A stretch of 43,470 bases of DNA from a virus: IMG/VR virus record IMGVR_UViG_3300035180_000278, positions 1-43,470 of that record; one strand, given 5' to 3'. Shown here in pieces: positions 32,224 to 38,866 of the stretch. The notes beneath the pieces were generated by a model. The model searched no databases. It was not told the DNA's origin and worked only from the letters and a program-made list of their open reading frames with translations. The stretch's first letter is position 1. Every line of letters begins with the position of its first letter. The position numbers were made by a program, and so were the translations under genes.

Positions 32224-33446
32224 GTGCGCACGCCCTCTTCTCAGCATCAGCTTCACACCGCTGGATGAGCTGCCCAGGTAGCTTGGCCCTCGAAGCCGAC
32301 TGCCCAAACACCTCGAGCAAGTTCAGCGATGAAGGCACGGCAGCACATGAGCTGGCCGCAATGTGTCTGGTATCTGGTAACTATGCCGCAACACACGTTG
32401 GTGAGCGCATTGATCTTGGCACCCGCACCTTCGAGGTGACCCGCGACATGGCCGATCATGTGCAGACCTACATCGATGCAATCCACACCTATGTACAGGG
32501 CGGTGAGCTGATGGTTGAGCAGCGTGTCGACTACAGCGAAGCCATTGGCCAGCCTGATAGCTTTGGCACCAGCGACGTGATCATCTTGAGTAAAGACGGT
32601 AGTGAGATCCAGGTCCACGACTTGAAGTTTGGCATGGGGGTCAAGGTTGATGCCGATGAGAATGAGCAGTTGATGTTGTACGCAATCGGCGCTCTGAATG
32701 AGTATGGTCTGGTCGGTGATTTTAAAACAATCTGCATGGTAATCCACCAGCCTCGGCTTAATCACTTGAGCGAGTGGAGTATTTCGCTTGATGAGTTGAT
32801 GGCTTTCAAAGACCGCGCAAAGAAAGCAGCCGAAGTCGCCGCGATGAATATCAGCGTGTTCGAAGCCAACGGCAAGCCCAAGCAATTGAACCTCGAGCCG
32901 GGTGATGCGCAGTGCCGTTTCTGCAAAGCAAAAGCAATGTGCCCCGCACTACTCAAGCGGGTGATGGATACCGTGGCCGATGACTTTGTGGATCTGGACA
33001 AGCCTATTGTGCAACAACTTGCCTCAGCCGAAGAACGTATCCGTTTATCGGACAATGCGCACCTGGCCGAGTGTCTAGGCACGGTCGACATGATTGAAAG
33101 TTGGTGCAAGGCCGTGCGCGCAAAGGTTGAGGCCGAGCTATTTGCTGGCCACCCGGTGCCAGGTTACAAACTGGTCGAAGGTCGACGCGGTTCGCGCAAG
33201 TGGATCGATGAGGCCAGTGTCGAGCAGGCATTGAGGTTGATGCGTATCGATGAGAAGTTGATGTATGACTTCAGCCTGATCAGCCCAACCACAGCCGACA
33301 AGGTGTTGAAAAAAGCGCACCCCGAAATTTGGGAAACCGTAAAGACTCAGATCACACAGGCAGAAGGCAAGCCCTCAGTAGCACCGGAAAGCGACAAGCG
33401 ACCCGCAATCAGTACCGCAGACGATTTTCAATTAATAGAAGCATAA
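32220..33446 (+). CDS. DUF2800-type nuclease (PD-(D/E)xK superfamily)
   Basis: This 408-residue protein starts MSAHALFSASASHRWMSCPG, with SDEGTAAHELAAMCL, a core GQPDSFGTSDVIILSKDG ... IQVHDLKFGMGVKVDADENEQLMLYA (G-x-x-D ... D-x-K-x-G motif with Q/Y), and C-terminal cysteines (CRFCKAKAMCPAL). This is the DUF2800 arrangement: a RecB/Cas4-like exonuclease fold probably acting in phage DNA recombination or repair, with cysteines for a metal or Fe-S cluster. It is coupled to the gene before it and followed by an ssDNA-binding DUF2815 gene, a common pairing. Confidence 0.9.
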   Translation: MSAHALFSASASHRWMSCPGSLALEADCPNTSSKFSDEGTAAHELAAMCLVSGNYAATHVGERIDLGTRTFEVTRDMADHVQTYIDAIHTYVQGGELMVEQRVDYSEAIGQPDSFGTSDVIILSKDGSEIQVHDLKFGMGVKVDADENEQLMLYAIGALNEYGLVGDFKTICMVIHQPRLNHLSEWSISLDELMAFKDRAKKAAEVAAMNISVFEANGKPKQLNLEPGDAQCRFCKAKAMCPALLKRVMDTVADDFVDLDKPIVQQLASAEERIRLSDNAHLAECLGTVDMIESWCKAVRAKVEAELFAGHPVPGYKLVEGRRGSRKWIDEASVEQALRLMRIDEKLMYDFSLISPTTADKVLKKAHPEIWETVKTQITQAEGKPSVAPESDKRPAISTADDFQLIEA

Positions 33447-33463
33447 CGACAAGGAGAACCACC

Positions 33464-34000
33464 ATGAAAGTATTACTCAGCAACACACGTATCGCATTCC
33501 CTCAAATCTTCGAGGCCAAAACAGTCAACGGTGAAGGTGAGCCAGCATTTAGCGCTTCCTTCCTACTTGAAGAAAGCAACCCCAGCGTGGCCACACTGCG
33601 CGCAGCCATCGAAGAAGTGGGCAAAGCAAAGTGGGGTGCGAAGTGGGCCGCAGTAAAGAAAGAGATCGAAGCCAAGGACCGCACCGCACTGCACGACGGC
33701 GACACCAAGAGTGACTACGCTGGCTTTCCTGGCAATCTGTTTGTAACCGCACGCAACAAAGTACGCCCGGGTGTGTATGACCGTGACAAGACACCACTGG
33801 TCGCCCAAGACGGCAAGCCTTATGCAGGTTGCTATGTGAATGCGTCAGTTGAGTTGTGGGCGCAGGACAACAACTACGGCAAGCGTATCAATGCCAGCTT
33901 GCGCAGCGTGCAGTTTGTTAAAGACGGTGAAGCATTCAGCGGTGGTGGTGCGGGTAGTGCAGACGACTTCGAAGAAATTGTAGAAGAAGCACTCGTATAA
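33464..34000 (+). CDS. DUF2815-type single-stranded DNA-binding protein
   Basis: The ATG at 33464 has AAGGAG upstream; an upstream extension of 45 residues is rejected because it lies in the DUF2800 gene. The 178-residue protein begins MKVLLSNTRIAFPQIFEAK and contains GEPAFSASFLLEE, GFPGNLFVTARNKVRPGVYD, YAGCYVNASVELWAQDN and an acidic tail (GSADDFEEIVEEALV). This is the DUF2815/T7 gp2.5-like ssDNA-binding family; the acidic tail would contact polymerase or helicase. It precedes the DNA polymerase. Confidence 0.9.
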   Translation: MKVLLSNTRIAFPQIFEAKTVNGEGEPAFSASFLLEESNPSVATLRAAIEEVGKAKWGAKWAAVKKEIEAKDRTALHDGDTKSDYAGFPGNLFVTARNKVRPGVYDRDKTPLVAQDGKPYAGCYVNASVELWAQDNNYGKRINASLRSVQFVKDGEAFSGGGAGSADDFEEIVEEALV

Positions 34001-34009
34001 CCAGTGATG

Positions 34010-34039
34010 TTTAGATAGGGCGAAGGGGTCCTATCTAAA
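34010..34039 (+). promoter_or_regulatory. Hairpin before the DNA polymerase gene
   Basis: TTTAGATAGG and CCTATCTAAA form a perfect 10-bp stem with loop GCGAAGGGGT. No T-run follows, so it is not a standard terminator. It ends 16 bases before the polymerase ATG, and its loop carries an SD-like GAAGGGG. A translational operator is possible. Confidence 0.65.
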
Positions 34040-34055
34040 ACTTAAAGGTAACCAA

Positions 34056-35834
34056 ATGAAACAAACGCTTATATTCGACATTGAAGTGTATTCAAATTAC
34101 TTCTTGATCGCATTTAAAAATGTAGACACCGGTAACGTGCGCAACTTTGAAATGTTCAACGACGCGCAGCCGCTACAGCTCGACACGATCAAGAAGATCC
34201 TGGCCACGTATCGTTTGATCAGCTTTAATGGCAATCACTTTGACATGCCATTGCTGGCTATTGCACTCAATGGTGGATCAAACCGCAACCTCAAGGCCGC
34301 GTGCGACGCCATCATTAACAAGGGCCTGAAGTCGTGGCAATTCGAGAAGCAATTCCGCGTCAAGCTACCCGCAGCAGACCACATCGACCTGATCGAAGTC
34401 GCCGCAGGTGTGGCCAGCCTCAAGATTTATGGCGGACGTATGCACTGCAAAACCATGCAGGATCTACCCATTGAACCCGACGCCACCATACTGGAAGAAC
34501 AGCGCGAGCTGATGCGCGAGTATTGCGCCAATGACTTGCAGGTAACACTGGATCTATATAAGAAGTTGCTACCGCAAATCGAGTTGCGCGAGCGCATGGG
34601 TGTAGAGTACGACGCCGACCTGCGCAGCAAGAGCGATGCACAAATAGCTGAGACAGTGCTGGCGCACGCGGTATCACTATCCATGGGTAAGAAGGTGGTG
34701 CGTGATGACATCGCCACCGGCACCCAGGTGCGCTATACCCTGCCCCAATTTGTTCAATTCAATACTGAGCAGTTGCGCACCGTGTTGGCAACGGTATTGG
34801 CCACCCCTTTTGTGGTGACCGACACCGGCAAGATGATGTTGCCCAAGGCACTGGATCAAGCCATCACCATCGGGACAACCATCTACACCATGGGCATTGG
34901 TGGCCTGCACTCTACCGAGCAGAGCACCGCGCACTTTGCCGATGACAACACCATCCTGGTTGATCGTGACGTGGCCAGTTATTACCCGCGCATTATTCTG
35001 AACTCAGGCCTGGCCCCCGGCGAAATGGGTCAGCACTTCCTGAGTGCCTACCGTTCAATCGTTGAGCAACGCCTGGCCGCCAAGAAGTCTGGTGACAAGG
35101 TAACCGACGACGCGCTGAAGATTACGATCAACGGATCATTCGGCAAATTTGGCAGCAAGTACAGCGTGCTCTATGCACCCAGGCTATTGATACAAACCAC
35201 CCTCACCGGTCAGCTTTCCCTGTTGATGTTGATCGAGCAGCTTGAAGGCGCGGGTATCAGCATCGTATCGGCCAACACCGACGGCATTGTGATCAAGTGC
35301 CCCCCACACCTCGAGCTGGACATGGACAACATCATCGGCGCCTGGGAAATGATCACCGGCTTCGACACTGAGGCCACCTATTACAAAGCGATTTATTCCA
35401 AAGACGTGAACAACTACATCGCAGTGAAGCACGGATCAGTAAAACTAAAAGGCGTGTATGCCATGAGTGGGTTATCTAAAAACCCAACTAGCACAATCTG
35501 TATCGATGCCGTCATTGCCAAACTCACCAAAGGTGTGGACCTGCGCGAAACAATCGAAGCCTGTACCGACGTGCGCAAATTCATATCGATTAGATCTGTC
35601 AAAGGTGGTGCCGTGAAAGAAGGTTACACCCTGGGCAAAGCGATACGCTGGTACTACGCCACCGGTGTTGAAGGTCAGATCACTTACAAAATTAATGGGT
35701 ATGCCGTGGCACGCACAGAAGGTGCCAAGCCACTGATGACCCTGCCAGAAACATTGCCAGACGACATCGATTACGACTGGTATGTGCGCGAGTGTGAATC
35801 AATTATTAACGACATAGGGGCAGGAAATGAGTGA
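34056..35834 (+). CDS. Family B DNA polymerase with 3'-5' exonuclease
   Basis: The 592-residue enzyme replicates the phage genome. Exonuclease motif I is FDIEVY (Asp8, Glu10), motif II is SFNGNHFDMP, and motif III is YCANDLQVT. Polymerase motif A is DVASYYPRII (Asp305), motif B is KITINGSFGKFG (Lys355) and motif C is ANTDG (407-410) in place of DTDS; the second, catalytic Asp (Asp409) is kept while the first is Asn. It is short for family B. SD AAAGGTAA precedes the ATG. It is followed by a TraR-like gene overlapping by 8 bases. Protein priming is not indicated. Confidence 0.9.
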   Translation: MKQTLIFDIEVYSNYFLIAFKNVDTGNVRNFEMFNDAQPLQLDTIKKILATYRLISFNGNHFDMPLLAIALNGGSNRNLKAACDAIINKGLKSWQFEKQFRVKLPAADHIDLIEVAAGVASLKIYGGRMHCKTMQDLPIEPDATILEEQRELMREYCANDLQVTLDLYKKLLPQIELRERMGVEYDADLRSKSDAQIAETVLAHAVSLSMGKKVVRDDIATGTQVRYTLPQFVQFNTEQLRTVLATVLATPFVVTDTGKMMLPKALDQAITIGTTIYTMGIGGLHSTEQSTAHFADDNTILVDRDVASYYPRIILNSGLAPGEMGQHFLSAYRSIVEQRLAAKKSGDKVTDDALKITINGSFGKFGSKYSVLYAPRLLIQTTLTGQLSLLMLIEQLEGAGISIVSANTDGIVIKCPPHLELDMDNIIGAWEMITGFDTEATYYKAIYSKDVNNYIAVKHGSVKLKGVYAMSGLSKNPTSTICIDAVIAKLTKGVDLRETIEACTDVRKFISIRSVKGGAVKEGYTLGKAIRWYYATGVEGQITYKINGYAVARTEGAKPLMTLPETLPDDIDYDWYVRECESIINDIGAGNE

Positions 35835-36039
35835 CGACGCAGACATCACCGAGGAACGCATGGGGATAGAACTTGAAAGACTAATCAGTGCAGCGCGGCG
35901 GTCGGTTCCACCAGGCCATGCGGGTGAGTGCGACCGGTGTGGTGAATTTACAAAAAGACTAATCGATAATAACTGTGCCCCATGCCGCGATAAGATCGAG
36001 CGTATGCAAGCACGTGGACATTACAAGGTGCAACCATGA
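35827..36039 (+). CDS. TraR/DksA-like zinc finger protein
   Basis: A protein of 70 residues. The N-terminal DDADITEERM resembles the acidic tip motif (DxxDxA) of TraR/DksA proteins that enter the RNA polymerase secondary channel. The C-terminus has CDRCGE and, 13 residues later, CAPC, a four-cysteine zinc finger. TraR-type proteins alter host promoter choice without needing ppGpp; this is family knowledge. The start overlaps the polymerase gene and has SD GGGGCAGGA. Confidence 0.82.
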   Translation: MSDDADITEERMGIELERLISAARRSVPPGHAGECDRCGEFTKRLIDNNCAPCRDKIERMQARGHYKVQP

Positions 36040-36176
36040 TCAATTACAGACGAATTATATTTGCGAGGAATAAAAAGCCGTGGTCATTAACCATGTTCAT
36101 GCAAGATTATCTGTATCTGCGAAGCCGTGGATATTGCGTATCGCAAGCATTTAAACATGCAAAAGATCAGTATTAA
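36036..36176 (+). CDS. Small basic protein (unassigned)
   Basis: A 46-residue ORF whose ATG overlaps the TraR-like stop (ATGA). It starts MINYRRIIFARNKKPWSLTM and continues FMQDYLYLRSRGYCVSQAFK. It is basic and helical with no known motif. Pattern (RG.S...AF..A....) resembles tiny phage proteins near replication genes. Accepted because of the overlap, but the evidence is modest. Confidence 0.55.
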   Translation: MINYRRIIFARNKKPWSLTMFMQDYLYLRSRGYCVSQAFKHAKDQY

Positions 36177-36354
36177 ATATGTTTGGATGTTCTGGCTCGT
36201 AGCAATGAACCCATTAGGTTCTGCTGAGATACCGGCCTACCACCATATCGGTGAGCCTAAAGAAACGGTGGCTTGCAGGTATAACGTAGAGAATAACAAT
36301 TGCAGTCCAGTTGTTTTAAGTAAAGCGAGAATTATTAAGAGGAAATATAAATGA
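36157..36354 (+). CDS. Small secreted protein with signal peptide (unassigned)
   Basis: From the ATG at 36157 the product has 65 residues (a start ten codons earlier is possible). MQKISIKYVWMFWLVAMNPL with GSA before EIP is a convincing signal peptide with a cleavage site. The mature part has two cysteines (VACRYNVENNNCSP) that could form a disulphide, and a basic end. The stop overlaps the next ATG (ATGA). A periplasmic phage peptide in an early operon could act against host functions; nothing shows which. Confidence 0.6.
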   Translation: MQKISIKYVWMFWLVAMNPLGSAEIPAYHHIGEPKETVACRYNVENNNCSPVVLSKARIIKRKYK

Positions 36355-36725
36355 AAACAGCAAAGCAAGAATTCCTAGCTTCAATCCTGAAAAAAGGTGA
36401 GCGCTATGCCGGAATTATCCTCGGCAAGGACGGCGAGCCCGATTACCATTTGATCTTATTAGCTCCCAAAGAAGTATACGCGAACTGGGAAACTGCCAAG
36501 GAATTCACTATAAAGGTAGGCGGAGAGCTACCAACTCGCAGCGAACAATATCTACTAATTGCTAATCTCAGGGAAGAATTTCAGGGGAAATATTACTGGT
36601 CTGGTGATCTGCGCGCCTTTAGCTCTGATTTTGCTTGGTGTCATAATTTCTACGGCGGCGGAGAGAGTAACTACAGTAAGCACATCGTACTTAGCGCGCG
36701 TGCCGTCCGTAGAGTTGTCATTTAA
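36351..36725 (+). CDS. DUF1566-like protein (possible C-type lectin fold)
   Basis: The 124-residue protein has YAGIILGKDGEPDYHLILLA, then WETAKEF, LPTRSEQYLLIANLRE, YYWSGD, FAWCHNFYGGGESNYSK and ARAVRRVVI at the end. The pattern (W..A......G...LP.R.E...L.......YWS......A......G........ RAVR) is that of DUF1566/Lcl-type domains, related in shape to C-type lectin folds. No signal peptide is visible, so it acts inside the cell or in the virion. It sits in a patch bordered by AACGTAG repeats. Confidence 0.75.
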   Translation: MKTAKQEFLASILKKGERYAGIILGKDGEPDYHLILLAPKEVYANWETAKEFTIKVGGELPTRSEQYLLIANLREEFQGKYYWSGDLRAFSSDFAWCHNFYGGGESNYSKHIVLSARAVRRVVI

Positions 36726-36775
36726 CTTTAGTGAGTCCGATTTGAACGTAGGGTTATACGGTTTTTGAGGTGAAT

Positions 36776-37483
36776 ATGAGCATAGAACTTTTGAACATGG
36801 ACTGCATGGAATACATGGCCGGATTACCGAATAAGGCTTTTGATTTGGCTATTGTTGATCCTCCATACGGTCGCGGAGAGGACGGCGGAACAAACCGCTG
36901 TCATGGCGTCAAGCAGAAAAATGGAGTGGTTCTGCAATGCCTTGACGGTGGATACGTAAAGAAGTCTTGGGATAAAGAACCTCCGCCGCCTGAGTATTTT
37001 GCAGAATTGCGTAGAGTGGCAAAGCATCAAATTATTTGGGGCGCAAACTATATGCCTGAAAATCTGCAGGGCGGCGCGATTGTTTGGGATAAGGTTAATG
37101 ACGGCACAGACCAGAGCGGCGCGGAAATAGCCTACTGCAGCCTGAATGAGCGTGTGGATGTGGTGCGCTATATGTGGCGCGGGATGATGCAGGGTGACAG
37201 CGTAGGAAGCATGCGCCAGCAGGGTAACAAGGCGCTGAACGAGCACCGGATTCACCCAACACAGAAGCCAGTGAAGTTGTACGAATGGCTTTTAATGAAC
37301 TACGCCAAGCATGGACAGCGCATCCTTGATACTCACCTCGGAAGTGGTAGCAGTGCAATAGCTGCGCACTATTACGGGGTTGATTTTGTAGGCTGCGAGC
37401 TTGATACGGACTATTACAATGCAGCAAAGAAACGCTTTAAACAGGCTACCGCGCAACTGGCGATGTTTGGTAATGAGGCATAA
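36776..37483 (+). CDS. DNA methyltransferase, DPPY type (beta-class order)
   Basis: The ATG at 36776 with GAGGTG just upstream gives 235 residues. The catalytic motif IV is DPPYG (Asp28) and the AdoMet-binding motif I is HLGSGSSAIAA near the C-terminus, followed by YGVDFVGCELD; IHPTQKPVKLYEWLL comes between. Motif IV before motif I is the beta-class order, giving N6-adenine or N4-cytosine methylation. No cognate restriction enzyme is adjacent, so it is an orphan enzyme that may protect phage DNA from host restriction. It lies between AACGTAG repeats, suggesting exchange as a unit. Confidence 0.9.
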   Translation: MSIELLNMDCMEYMAGLPNKAFDLAIVDPPYGRGEDGGTNRCHGVKQKNGVVLQCLDGGYVKKSWDKEPPPPEYFAELRRVAKHQIIWGANYMPENLQGGAIVWDKVNDGTDQSGAEIAYCSLNERVDVVRYMWRGMMQGDSVGSMRQQGNKALNEHRIHPTQKPVKLYEWLLMNYAKHGQRILDTHLGSGSSAIAAHYYGVDFVGCELDTDYYNAAKKRFKQATAQLAMFGNEA

Positions 37484-37503
37484 CGTAGAGTTAAGGGGTA
37501 AGC

Positions 37504-37710
37504 ATGTACATACACGAATAAATACAGCGAGCAGTTTTACCACTCCTTGAAAAGTACGATCTTGAACTGATCGACCTGATCGGGGAATTGAATAAGGCAG
37601 CATGGGAGCTATCAGTTTTGAGCAAGACAGGACTTGATAGATTGATGGTGGAATTAGAGGTGCCAAACGTAGAGTTAACTTTAATCGAAGAGGTGAATGA
37701 TGGACATTAA
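37504..37710 (+). pseudogene. ORF interrupted by an in-frame ochre codon
   Basis: An ATG at 37504 with SD AAGGGG five bases upstream reads five codons (MYIHE) to TAA at 37519-37521. The same frame then continues open for 62 codons with protein-like composition (YDLELIDLIGELNKAAWELS and later LDRLMVELEVPNVELTLIEE) and ends at 37710, overlapping the next gene. No ATG restarts it near the break. It may be decayed, a sequencing error or a read-through case. It is bounded by exact AACGTAGAGTTAA repeats. Function unknown. Confidence 0.5.
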
Positions 37711-37858
37711 ACAGATAGCAATTGAATCAGGATTGATAAGCGGCAATGACCTTGAGGCTACTTATTTAGATTGGGAGAAAGAATTAAACCTCTTCGCCCA
37801 AAAGATACGGGAGGCTAGGGATGCTGAGTGGGTGTCACAGTACAACAAATGGAAATGA
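37700..37858 (+). CDS. Small helical protein (unassigned)
   Basis: A protein of 52 residues starting MDIKQIAIESGLISGNDLEA, then a helix YLDWEKELNLFAQKIREARD. SD AGAGGTGA lies upstream of the ATG at 37700 (an ATG three bases earlier is in the same frame). Small phage proteins of the form M...I..IA.E.GL......... F...I were seen elsewhere next to DNA metabolism genes, but no function is known. Confidence 0.6.
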   Translation: MDIKQIAIESGLISGNDLEATYLDWEKELNLFAQKIREARDAEWVSQYNKWK

Positions 37859-37859
37859 A

Positions 37860-38129
37860 ATGAGCGGTGACCAAGAAAGAGATGCACCAAGGCAACATCC
37901 AAACTGTGTAGATTTTACAAAACAAGAACTCGAAGAACTAAAACAAAAAATAAACGAAGTATGGATGCTTGCTTATCCCGAATCAATGGTAGAGCTGGGC
38001 AAGGAAAAGCTGAGGGTGTTCAATTTATATCAAGACCTCAGGGATACGCGCTGGAACTACAGAGTCTTGCATAAAGCCTATAACGAAATGGATAAGGAAA
38101 GAAATGAAAGAAGAAAAGAAACAACGTGA
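37860..38129 (+). CDS. Charged helical protein (unassigned)
   Basis: The ATG at 37860, two bases after the previous stop, gives 89 residues; an upstream start would lie in the previous gene. It is highly charged and helical (FTKQELEELKQKINEVWMLA, then RVLHKAYNEMDKERNERRKE). SD is weak. The end overlaps the next gene by 26 bases. No domain recognised. Confidence 0.6.
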   Translation: MSGDQERDAPRQHPNCVDFTKQELEELKQKINEVWMLAYPESMVELGKEKLRVFNLYQDLRDTRWNYRVLHKAYNEMDKERNERRKETT

Positions 38130-38271
38130 GGTAGCTAAACTCGTAGACTGCCGCACCTGCCAGTACTACCAAACGATGCGGGGTCGTTGTCACAGCACAG
38201 CGACCTGTGTACTAGCTGATCAGTATAAGGGTAAAGATTTTATTCAATTATGGAGCGTACCTAAATTATGA
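38104..38271 (+). CDS. Small cysteine-rich protein, probable zinc-binding
   Basis: A protein of 55 residues. Four cysteines are arranged CRTC (residues 16-19), then Cys29 and Cys35, consistent with a small zinc-binding knuckle. A basic N-terminus (MKEEKKQREVAKLV) precedes it. The stop overlaps the next ATG (ATGA at 38268-38271). Function unknown. Confidence 0.6.
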   Translation: MKEEKKQREVAKLVDCRTCQYYQTMRGRCHSTATCVLADQYKGKDFIQLWSVPKL

Positions 38272-38564
38272 GCTGCAAATTAGACAACATCGAAGGGTAC
38301 ACACACCGCAAGCATCCGTATTATGCGAAGGCGGTGCAGCTAACCGAGCACAATAAAGACCACGTTATTGAGTTACTGAAAAGCACAGGCGGCTATGCTA
38401 CACGATACGGTGATCAGCTAATGGTGCGCTTCGATAATCCACCACCAACGCAGCGCGCAATAGACATGATGAGCATAGGTGGCTGGATTGTTGAAGGTGA
38501 AAACGGTACATCAAAAGTGTACACCGACGAAGCATTCAAAGTTAAATATGAGGCACTGGAATGA
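38268..38564 (+). CDS. Small conserved-type phage protein (unassigned)
   Basis: A protein of 98 residues. It shows YAKAVQLTEHNKDHVIELLK and later GGWIVEGENGTSKVYTDEAF followed by KYEALE. The end resembles a frequent phage pattern (PGDWIV.G..G....Y....F...YE). I know no established function. Coupled to both neighbours by ATGA overlaps. Confidence 0.75.
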   Translation: MSCKLDNIEGYTHRKHPYYAKAVQLTEHNKDHVIELLKSTGGYATRYGDQLMVRFDNPPPTQRAIDMMSIGGWIVEGENGTSKVYTDEAFKVKYEALE

Positions 38565-38866
38565 AAGAATCACATATCGAAGCATACCTGGTCAGCCGAG
38601 TTAAAGAGCTGGGTGGTGAAGTACGCAAGGTGCAATGGATTGGTCGCCGGGGTGCGCCTGACCGGTTGGTGATGTTGCCGCGTGTAACTGAAATTCGTGA
38701 TGGATATTTCAGAACACAAGGATCACCGGCTATATTTGTCGAACTCAAAGCCCCAGGTGAGAAAGCAAAGCCGCACCAGGTCCGTGAGCATGAGCGTATG
38801 CGCGCCATGGGTCAGCGTGTCGAGGTGTGCGACAGCCTAGAGCGAGTTGATGAGGTGTTGGGATGA
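38561..38866 (+). CDS. VRR-NUC nuclease
   Basis: The 101-residue protein matches the stand-alone phage VRR-NUC domain: an N-terminal helix (MKESHIEAYLVSRVKELGG), WIGRRGAPDRLVML (catalytic Asp), then IFVELKAPGEKAKPHQVREHERM with the ExK. This PD-(D/E)xK nuclease is thought to resolve branched DNA. It is coupled by ATGA to the helicase gene that follows, a common phage pair, suggesting joint work in recombination or packaging-linked repair. Confidence 0.93.
   Translation: MKESHIEAYLVSRVKELGGEVRKVQWIGRRGAPDRLVMLPRVTEIRDGYFRTQGSPAIFVELKAPGEKAKPHQVREHERMRAMGQRVEVCDSLERVDEVLG

Larger units (their letters stand above)
36283..37678. repeat. Dispersed AACGTAGAGTTAA repeats in the accessory patch
   Basis: AACGTAGAGTTAA occurs exactly at 37482-37494 and 37666-37678, with near copies AACGTAGGGTTATA at 36745 and AACGTAGAGAATAA at 36283. 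The copies fall around the DUF1566-like gene, the methyltransferase and the broken ORF. They are not inverted and show no promoter form. Confidence 0.7.

Noticed and set aside
32253-32885. 210-residue minus-strand ORF opposite the DUF2800 gene
   Set aside because: Antisense shadow of a recognised gene, without SD or coupling.
36745-37678. Integron-type attC sites at the AACGTAG repeats
   Set aside because: They lack the paired inverted core sites and form no attC-like fold; no integron integrase is present.
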